Origin: an uncultured Prevotella sp.
Lineage (GTDB): Bacteria > Bacteroidota > Bacteroidia > Bacteroidales > Bacteroidaceae
DNA: 10,682 nt
NCBI GenBank assembly: GCA_900769275.1
Contig: CAAGGA010000027.1
Location: 1-10,682, forward strand
Direction: 5' to 3'
The notes under the pieces are model-generated. The model searched no databases, was not told the DNA's origin, and saw nothing but the letters and a program-made list of their open reading frames with translations. This document shows positions 4,678-10,682 of the stretch, in pieces. Position numbers and translations under genes: made by a program. The first letter of the stretch is position 1. Each line of letters starts with the position of its first letter.

Positions 4678-7524
4678 TTACTTCACCACAATATTGATGA
4701 TACGTCCGGGCACGACGATGGTCTTTACTATCTGCTTGCCCTCTGTGTATCTTGCTGTGCGTTCGTCAGCGAGGACGGCTTTCTCGGCATCCTCCCTTGA
4801 CACTCCGGCGGGGAGCTGTATGGTGAAACGCGTCTTGCCGCAGAACTGCACGGGCATGGTGATTTCAGAGTCCTTCATCTTCTCCTCGTCGTAGGCGGGC
4901 CACTGGGCGTCACATACGCTCTGGTCGTTGCCAAGCTGATGATACAGTTCCTCGGCGATATGCGGGGCGAACGGAGCGATGAGGATGACAAGTTGCTGAA
5001 GCACCTGACGTGAGTGACACTTCTGCAGTTCGCCTACTGCTATCATGAAGGCTGAGATGCTCGTGTTGTATGAGAAATTCTCGATGTCGAGGGTCACCTT
5101 CTTGATGAGTTTGTGGAGTGACTTCTCCTGTTCGGCGGTAGGAGCGTCGTCATTGACCTGCCACTCCCCTGCCCTGTCGTAGAAGAGTCCCCAGAACTTC
5201 TTGAGGAAGCGGTGGCAGCCGTCTATTCCGTTGGTGTCCCAAGGCTTTGACTGCTCTACGGGGCCGAGGAACATCTCGTACATACGCAGCGTGTCGGCAC
5301 CGTATTTCTCTACTATCATGTCGGGGTTCACCACGTTGAACATGGACTTTGACATCTTCTCCACGGCCCATCCGCAGACGTACTGCGAGTTGTCGTTGAG
5401 GATAAACTCTGCATCGTTGTACTCTGGACGCCACTGCCTGAACGCCTCAATGTCGAGGATGTCGCCGCTGACGATGTTCACATCGACGTGTATGGGAGTG
5501 ACGTCATAGCCGTCCTTCTTGTCGAGAGAGACGAACGTGTTGGTGTCCTTGATACGATAGACGAAGTTGGATCGTCCCTGTATCATGCCCTGATTGACGA
5601 GTTTCCGGAAAGGTTCTTCCTTCTTGCTTATGCCGAGGTCGAAGAGGAACTTGTTCCAGAAGCGGGAATAGATGAGGTGTCCGGTGGCGTGCTCGCTGCC
5701 TCCCACGTAGAGATCGACGTTCTGCCAGTAGTCAGCCGCCTCTTCCGAGAGGAGTGCGCTGTCGTTCTTCGGGTCCATATATCTGAGATAGTAAGCAGAA
5801 GAACCGGCAAATCCCGGCATGGTATATAGTTCGATGGGGAAGACGGTCTTGTCGTCGATGAGGGAGTTATCCACTATCTGACGTTTCTCTTCGTCCCACG
5901 CCCATGTCCTGGCATTGCCGAGAGGCGGCTCGCCCGTCTCCGTAGGCAGGAACTTATCCACCTGTGGCAGTTCTATCGGCAGGCACTCCTCCGGTATCAT
6001 GGCAGGCACACCGTTCTTGTAATACACGGGGAACGGCTCGCCCCAGTAACGCTGACGTGAGAAGATGGCATCACGCAGACGGTAGTTGACCTTGACACGT
6101 CCTATGTGGTGCTTCTCGACGAATACTTTCGTAGCCTTTATTGCCTCCTTGATGGAGAGTCCGTTGAGAGAGAGAGCCTCGCCGTCGTACTCCACGGCAG
6201 GCTTGCCCGCAGCGGGGGAGTTGGTCACGATACCCTCCTTGGCATCGTATGACTCCTCGCTGACGTCAGCCCCCTCGACGAGAGGAATGACGGGAAGGGA
6301 GAAATGTCTGGCGAAGGCATAGTCACGGCTGTCATGGGCTGGAACTGCCATGATGGCTCCGGTGCCGTAACCTGCGAGTACATACTCTGAGATATATATA
6401 GGGCACTTGTCGCCTGTGATAGGATTGATGCCGTAAGCACCTGAGAAGACACCCGTTACGGTATGGTCTATCATACGCTCACGTTCCGTGCGACCTTTGA
6501 CATACTTGACATATTCATCGACGGCAGGCCGTTGATCAGCTGTCGTTACCATATCTACGAGCTCCGATTCAGGTGCGAGCACGAAGAAGGTAACGCCGAA
6601 CATGGTATCGGCACGGGTGGTAAAGATAGTGAATGACGTGTCCTGTCCATCCACCTTTATCTCCACTTCCGTACCTTCGGAGCGGCCTATCCAGTTGCGT
6701 TGTGTCTCCTTGATGGAGTCACTCCACTGGATAGTGTCGAGTCCGTCGAGGAGACGCTGGCTGTAGGCACTGACGCGCAGGCACCACTGGCGCATCTTCT
6801 TCTGCTCTACGGGGAATCCTCCGCGCACGCTGACGCCATCCACCACCTCGTCATTGGCAAGCACCGTGCCGAGACCTGCACACCAGTTGACCATCGTCTC
6901 GCCCATGAAGGCGATGCGGTAGTTCATCAGCGTGTCGCTCTTCTGCTTCTCGTCCATGGCGTTCCATTCGTCTGCCGTGAAGGACAGTTCCTCGGAGCAG
7001 GCTGCCGTGATGCCCTCTGTGCCGCTTTCTGCGAAGTGGTCGGTAAGGAGAGAGACAGGCTGCGCTTTCTGCAGGGAGGTGTCGAAGTAGCTGTCGAACA
7101 TCTTCTGGAACGCCCACTGCGTCCATTTGTAGTAGTCGGGAGAGCAGGTGCGCACCTCACGCTCCCAGTCGAAGCAGAAGCCTATCTTGTCCAGCTGCTC
7201 GCGGTAGCGGTCAATGTTCTGGAACGTAGTCTTCTCGGGATGCTGTCCCGTCTGTATGGCATACTGCTCGGCAGGCAGTCCGTAGGCGTCATATCCCATA
7301 GGGTTGAGCACGTTATATCCCTGCAGACGCTTGTAGCGGGCATATATATCGCTGGCAATGTAGCCAAGCGGATGACCTACGTGCAGTCCCGCTCCTGAGG
7401 GATAGGGGAACATATTGAGCACGTAGAATTTCTTCCTGTCCTTGTCTTCCGTGACATGATACGTACGGTTCTTGACCCAATACTCATGCCATTTCCTTTC
7501 GATTTCGTTGAAATTGTATTCCAT
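4678..7524 (-). CDS. leuS: Leucyl-tRNA synthetase
   Basis: Cytoplasmic class I aminoacyl-tRNA synthetase of 948 residues; it joins leucine to tRNA-Leu with ATP and edits mischarged products. Visible in order: N-terminal MEYNFNEIERKWHEYW; the HIGH-type motif HVGH (48-51) after FPYPSGAGL; the CP1 editing domain (about 280-480) with the TTRADT threonine-rich loop (302-307) and GTGAIMAVPAHDSRDYAFA (388-406), including the conserved Asp399; RQRYWGEPFP (490-499); LYVGGSEHATGHLIYSRFW (605-623); KMSKS (723-727); and a C-terminal anticodon-binding helical region. It is longer than the E. coli enzyme (860 residues), partly from extra sequence at about 150-205. The start at 7524 has no Shine-Dalgarno. 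The gene is led by its own promoter about 175 bp upstream, with an octamer-array element in the leader and another just past the stop. Confidence 0.97.
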   Translation of the reverse strand: MEYNFNEIERKWHEYWVKNRTYHVTEDKDRKKFYVLNMFPYPSGAGLHVGHPLGYIASDIYARYKRLQGYNVLNPMGYDAYGLPAEQYAIQTGQHPEKTTFQNIDRYREQLDKIGFCFDWEREVRTCSPDYYKWTQWAFQKMFDSYFDTSLQKAQPVSLLTDHFAESGTEGITAACSEELSFTADEWNAMDEKQKSDTLMNYRIAFMGETMVNWCAGLGTVLANDEVVDGVSVRGGFPVEQKKMRQWCLRVSAYSQRLLDGLDTIQWSDSIKETQRNWIGRSEGTEVEIKVDGQDTSFTIFTTRADTMFGVTFFVLAPESELVDMVTTADQRPAVDEYVKYVKGRTERERMIDHTVTGVFSGAYGINPITGDKCPIYISEYVLAGYGTGAIMAVPAHDSRDYAFARHFSLPVIPLVEGADVSEESYDAKEGIVTNSPAAGKPAVEYDGEALSLNGLSIKEAIKATKVFVEKHHIGRVKVNYRLRDAIFSRQRYWGEPFPVYYKNGVPAMIPEECLPIELPQVDKFLPTETGEPPLGNARTWAWDEEKRQIVDNSLIDDKTVFPIELYTMPGFAGSSAYYLRYMDPKNDSALLSEEAADYWQNVDLYVGGSEHATGHLIYSRFWNKFLFDLGISKKEEPFRKLVNQGMIQGRSNFVYRIKDTNTFVSLDKKDGYDVTPIHVDVNIVSGDILDIEAFRQWRPEYNDAEFILNDNSQYVCGWAVEKMSKSMFNVVNPDMIVEKYGADTLRMYEMFLGPVEQSKPWDTNGIDGCHRFLKKFWGLFYDRAGEWQVNDDAPTAEQEKSLHKLIKKVTLDIENFSYNTSISAFMIAVGELQKCHSRQVLQQLVILIAPFAPHIAEELYHQLGNDQSVCDAQWPAYDEEKMKDSEITMPVQFCGKTRFTIQLPAGVSREDAEKAVLADERTARYTEGKQIVKTIVVPGRIINIVVK

Positions 7525-7546
7525 TATATGTAGTGATTGAAGTTTC

Positions 7547-7673
7547 GGTTATGCGGTTTGTTTCGGTTATATGGTTATATGGTTATATGGTTATACGGTT
7601 ATGCGGTTATACGGAATATAGTGTAACCTCCGTAAAGGCGAAGCGACCGCCAAACCTTATAACCGCCAAACCG
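7547..7673. repeat. Octamer-array palindrome, family B copy 2, in leuS leader
   Basis: The left array is expanded: six exact-period 8-mers at 7565-7612 (GGTTATAT three times, GGTTATAC, GGTTATGC, GGTTATAC), preceded by GGTTATGC and a 10-nt variant unit. The 32-nt core at 7615-7646 contains AATATAG, CTCCGT and GCGAAGCGA and is 28/32 identical to the core at 7872-7903. The right arm (7647-7673) uses CCGCCAAA and CCTTATAA units and pairs poorly with the left arm. T8 follows on the + strand (A8 in the leuS sense). It lies wholly inside the predicted leuS leader, ending 22 nt before the start codon. Confidence 0.85.
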
Positions 7674-7698
7674 TTTTTTTTATTTCGCAAATTCGTTG

Positions 7699-7730
7699 CA
7701 AAGTTACTATAATATCGTCTAATCCACAAA
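7699..7730 (-). promoter_or_regulatory. Promoter of leuS
   Basis: Read on the - strand, TTTG (7730-7727) and TAACTTTG (7706-7699) match the Bacteroidetes -33 and -7 boxes exactly, with a 20-bp spacer. Transcription would begin near 7692, giving a leader of about 165 nt that contains the family B element. Confidence 0.65.
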
Positions 7731-7813
7731 TTTTGTGAATGTTATTTAAGACGTTTTGAACTAAATGCCATATAATTTAGGGGAGAAAAAGATATAATAT
7801 GCGGAATAATTAT

Positions 7814-7821
7814 TAATTTTG
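7814..7821 (+). promoter_or_regulatory. Candidate -7 box of the mutS promoter
   Basis: TAATTTTG matches TAnnTTTG and is followed by GCAAGC, a common context in this phylum and similar to the peptidase promoter in this window. No convincing TTTG -33 box is seen 19-21 bp upstream, so the call rests on one box. The transcript would begin near the A10 run (7827-7836) and enter the family B element almost at once. Confidence 0.4.
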
Positions 7822-7836
7822 CAAGCAAAAAAAAAA

Positions 7837-7930
7837 CGGTTATAAGGTTTTACGGTTATACGGTTATACGGAATATAGCGTAATCTCCGTCAAAGCGAAG
7901 CGACCGTAGAACCGTAAAACCTTAAAACCG
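7837..7930. repeat. Octamer-array palindrome, family B copy 3, in mutS leader
   Basis: The left arm (7837-7863) and right arm (7904-7930) are 27 nt each and complementary at 25 positions; one extra TTATACGG unit follows the left arm (7864-7871). The 32-nt core (7872-7903) matches that of the leuS-leader copy at 28 of 32 positions. An A10 run precedes it. It ends 14 nt before the mutS start and would place a long stem-loop in the 5' leader of the mutS mRNA, close to the start codon. Confidence 0.88.
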
Positions 7931-7944
7931 ATAATCAAAACAAT

Positions 7945-10599
7945 ATGGCAAAGAAAGACGGCGAACTGACGCCGATGATGAAGCAGTTCTTCGATTTGAA
8001 AGCAAAGCATCCCGATGCCCTCCTGCTGTTCCGTTGCGGTGACTTCTACGAGACGTACTGCGACGATGCCATCGATGCGTCACGCATACTCGGCATCACG
8101 CTGACGCGGAGAAACAACGGCGCGACGCAGGGAGATGCCATGGCGGGCTTTCCGCACCACGCCCTCGACACCTATCTGCCCCGACTCATCAGGGCAGGAC
8201 GCCGCGTGGCTATCTGCGACCAGCTCGAAGACCCGAAGCTGACAAAGAAACTTGTCAAGAGAGGTATCACGGAACTTGTCACGCCGGGTGTCGTCATGAA
8301 CGACAACATCCTGGACAACAAGAAGAACAACTTCCTCTGCGCCCTGCATTTCGGAAAGGCAGCCTGCGGCATATCGCTGCTCGACATATCCACGGGAGAG
8401 TTCCTCGTAGATGAGGGAACCTTCGACTACGTAGATAAACTGATGACCAACTTCCAGCCTAAGGAGGTGGTCATCGAGACGGGAAGGAAGCGTTTCTTCG
8501 AGGATAACTTCGGCACGGGGCATTTCATCTATGAGATGGACGACTGGGTGTTTACCGACCAGACAGCGAGACAAAAGCTTAACGCACATTTCAAGGTGAA
8601 GTCGATGAAAGGCTTCGGTGTCGATAACCTCAAGACAGGCATGATAGCAGCAGGAGCCATACTGCAATATCTGGAAAACACGCAGCACACGCATATCGGG
8701 CATATCATACGTCTCAAGCGCATTGATGCCGAGAGATACGTCAGACTTGACAACTTCACCGTGCGCAACCTCGAATTGCTCGACTCCATGCAGCAGGACG
8801 GAGCCAACCTCATCAGCGTCATCGACAAGACGGTGTCGCCAATGGGAGCACGGCAGATGCGCCGCCTCGTCGTCTTCCCACTGAGGGAGAAGAAGAAGAT
8901 AGACGAACGTCTGGACGTGGTAGATTACATGTTCCGCGACCCAGAGTTCCGCACTGACATCGACACCCTCATGCAGAGCATCGGTGACCTGGAGCGTATC
9001 TCGTCGAAGATAGCCACGGGAAGGGTGAACCCAAGAGAGGTAGTACAGCTCAGAACAGCCCTCTCTGCCCTCGAACCTATCAGGAAGATGTGCTGCGAGG
9101 CACAGCTGAACGTGCTGAACAAGATGGGAGAGATGATAAACCCGCTGACGGAACTGCGGGAGAAAATAGAGAAGACCGTGAACCCCAATCCCCCGCTCCT
9201 GGTCAATAAGGGAGGAGTGATACGCGACGGAGTAAACAAGGAACTTGACGAACTCCGCGAGATAGCCTTCTCAGGCAAGGACTACCTGCTCAGGATGCAG
9301 AAGGAAGAGGCAGAGAAGACGGGCATACAGTCGCTGAAGATAGGATACAACAACGTCTTCGGATATTACCTCGAAGTGCGCAACACGTTCAAGGACAACG
9401 TGCCGGCAGAATGGATACGCAAGCAGACCCTTGCGCAGGCAGAACGATATATCACGCAGGAACTGAAAGAATATGAAGAGAAAATACTCGGTGCGGAGGA
9501 CAAAATACTCGCTCTTGAGACACAATTGTATTCCGAATTGGTAAACTATATGCAGCCTTTCATCAGCGACATGCAGATGAATGCGCAGATAGTAGGTGGG
9601 CTCGACTGCCTGCTCTCCTTTGCAAAGGTGTCGGTGGAGAATGGATATATACGTCCTGTGATAGAAGACGATGGCGAACTTGACATCAGGGGAGGCAGGC
9701 ATCCCGTCATAGAGCGTAACCTCCCGATAGGAGAGAACTACGTACCTAACGATGTCCACCTGCAGGCTTGCTCCGACAAAGGAAAGGAAGACGGCACGAA
9801 AGGCACTCCGCAGATAATGATTATCACAGGCCCTAACATGGCGGGTAAGTCAGCATTGCTGCGCCAGACAGCCCTTATAGTGCTCATGGCGCAGATGGGA
9901 TGCTACGTGCCTGCCGAGAGCGCGAGGATAGGTATAGTAGATAAGATATTCACGCGAGTGGGTGCAAGCGACAACCTCAGCGTGGGAGAATCCACCTTTA
10001 TGGTAGAGATGACCGAAGCCGCTAACATCCTCAATAATGTCACGGACAAGTCATTGGTGCTCTTCGACGAACTGGGACGCGGCACTTCCACCTACGACGG
10101 CATATCAATAGCCTGGGCTATAGTGGAGTACCTGCATGAGCACAGCGGCGTAGGAGCACGCACGCTCTTCGCCACGCACTACCATGAACTGAACGAGATG
10201 GAGAAGCATTTCTCACGAATACGCAACTATAACGTCACCGTCAAAGAGGTTGGCGGCAAGATTATCTTCCTCCGTAAACTCGTAAAGGGCGGCAGTGAGC
10301 ACTCCTTCGGTATTCACGTGGCACAGTTGGCTGGTATGCCGCATACGATAATAAAGCGTGCCAACGTCATTCTAAAGGCTCTGGAAGAGGAGGGAAACCA
10401 GGTAGGTTCTGCCGGAAAGCCCGACATGGAAAGCGTTACGGCTCGTGCCAATGCGCAGACACAACTGAGTTTCTTCCAACTTGACGACCCTGTTCTCTGT
10501 CAGGTGCGTGACGAAATACTCGGTATCGACGTCAATAACCTCACACCTCTCGAAGCCCTCAACAAGCTGTCGGAGATAAAGAAGATTGTGGGAGGGTGA
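7945..10599 (+). CDS. mutS: DNA mismatch repair protein MutS
   Basis: An 884-residue MutS that binds mispaired or looped bases and, after ATP binding, recruits MutL. Domain I carries the mismatch-reading Phe-x-Glu in GDFYE (Phe34, Glu36). Connector, lever and clamp regions follow through about residue 560. The ABC-type ATPase domain has Walker A GPNMAGKS (629-636), the signature region GASDNLSVGESTFMVEM, Walker B LVLFDELGRGTST (Asp708, Glu709) and the conserved ATHYHEL. Near the C-terminus QLSFF (840-844) resembles a sliding-clamp binding motif, as in other MutS proteins, and the last residues fit the dimerisation helix-turn-helix. The length is typical of MutS1 (about 850-890) and all motifs are intact. 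The start has no Shine-Dalgarno. It is divergent from leuS, with a hairpin-forming octamer element in its leader and another after its stop. Confidence 0.97.
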   Translation: MAKKDGELTPMMKQFFDLKAKHPDALLLFRCGDFYETYCDDAIDASRILGITLTRRNNGATQGDAMAGFPHHALDTYLPRLIRAGRRVAICDQLEDPKLTKKLVKRGITELVTPGVVMNDNILDNKKNNFLCALHFGKAACGISLLDISTGEFLVDEGTFDYVDKLMTNFQPKEVVIETGRKRFFEDNFGTGHFIYEMDDWVFTDQTARQKLNAHFKVKSMKGFGVDNLKTGMIAAGAILQYLENTQHTHIGHIIRLKRIDAERYVRLDNFTVRNLELLDSMQQDGANLISVIDKTVSPMGARQMRRLVVFPLREKKKIDERLDVVDYMFRDPEFRTDIDTLMQSIGDLERISSKIATGRVNPREVVQLRTALSALEPIRKMCCEAQLNVLNKMGEMINPLTELREKIEKTVNPNPPLLVNKGGVIRDGVNKELDELREIAFSGKDYLLRMQKEEAEKTGIQSLKIGYNNVFGYYLEVRNTFKDNVPAEWIRKQTLAQAERYITQELKEYEEKILGAEDKILALETQLYSELVNYMQPFISDMQMNAQIVGGLDCLLSFAKVSVENGYIRPVIEDDGELDIRGGRHPVIERNLPIGENYVPNDVHLQACSDKGKEDGTKGTPQIMIITGPNMAGKSALLRQTALIVLMAQMGCYVPAESARIGIVDKIFTRVGASDNLSVGESTFMVEMTEAANILNNVTDKSLVLFDELGRGTSTYDGISIAWAIVEYLHEHSGVGARTLFATHYHELNEMEKHFSRIRNYNVTVKEVGGKIIFLRKLVKGGSEHSFGIHVAQLAGMPHTIIKRANVILKALEEEGNQVGSAGKPDMESVTARANAQTQLSFFQLDDPVLCQVRDEILGIDVNNLTPLEALNKLSEIKKIVGG

Positions 10600-10601
10600 T
10601 T

Positions 10602-10682
10602 TTTAGGTTGTTTGGTTGTTTGGTTGTTTGGTTGTTTGTGGCGCAATTGAGTCGAATACTATCAACCAAACAACTAAACAAC
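10602..10682. repeat. Octamer-array palindrome, family A copy 3, cut by window end
   Basis: After a slightly irregular first unit (10602-10610), three exact TTTGGTTG units occupy 10611-10634. The 28-nt core is 10635-10662, with TGTGGCGCAA and GAGTCGAATACTAT. The right arm has CAACCAAA, CAACTAAA and CAAC to the window edge. The arms pair well, with the T variant giving a G-U wobble in RNA. It starts 2 nt after the mutS stop, so a role in 3' end formation or protection of the mutS mRNA is plausible but unproven. Confidence 0.85.

Noticed and set aside
7525..7700. T-box or other amino-acid riboswitch in the leuS leader
   Set aside because: No T-box sequence or specifier-loop arrangement is visible; the leader is dominated by the octamer element, and T-boxes are not typical of Bacteroidetes.
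7674..7836. Invertible promoter segment between the two family B elements
   Set aside because: The two cores are in the same orientation on the + strand, so they do not flank the segment as inverted recombination sites, and no invertase gene is present. The mirrored A-runs alone are too weak.

Overview
The window comes from a member of the Bacteroidales, most likely a Prevotella-like (Prevotellaceae) genome. The evidence is the small module of an M15 peptidase, a long HU-like protein and a 'smalltalk' peptide; Bacteroidetes-type promoters (TAnnTTTG at -7, TTTG at -33); mostly weak ribosome binding sites; and the gene set leuS, YitT, rdgB. No rRNA, tRNA, CRISPR array, transposase or integrase was seen.

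Layout. Positions 1-408 hold no complete gene: a possible 3' end of an unknown + strand gene (to 132), an octamer-array palindrome (136-231), a promoter (276-307) and three 17-nt leader repeats (331-381). Positions 409-1760 carry three + strand genes: an M15-type peptidoglycan peptidase, an HU-related DNA-binding protein and a 30-residue smalltalk peptide. They face a - strand block (7524 down to 1810), read in the order leuS, a YitT membrane protein with a degenerate RdgB-like tail, and a second YitT protein joined in frame to an intact RdgB nucleotide pyrophosphatase. The 420-bp gap at 7525-7944 holds divergent promoters for leuS and mutS and two octamer-array elements, one in each leader. 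mutS (7945-10599) fills the rest.

The housekeeping genes concern information quality: LeuRS charges and edits tRNA-Leu, RdgB removes deaminated purine nucleotides, and MutS recognises mismatches. The two YitT-RdgB ORFs are a tandem duplication. One copy keeps all RdgB motifs; the other has lost the catalytic segments but keeps the fold's N-terminal part and the same linker.

The most unusual signal lies between the genes. Seven intergenic elements share one plan: tandem 8-bp units on the left, a short unique core, and tandem 8-bp units of complementary sense on the right. There are three sequence families. Family A (TTTGGTTG units, exactly 28-nt core) has three copies, each within about 12 nt of a stop codon. 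Family B (GGTTATAC units) has three copies, two with a 32-nt core in the leuS and mutS leaders. Family C (AGAATT-containing units) has one copy, between the HU and smalltalk genes. I do not know a described element with this architecture.
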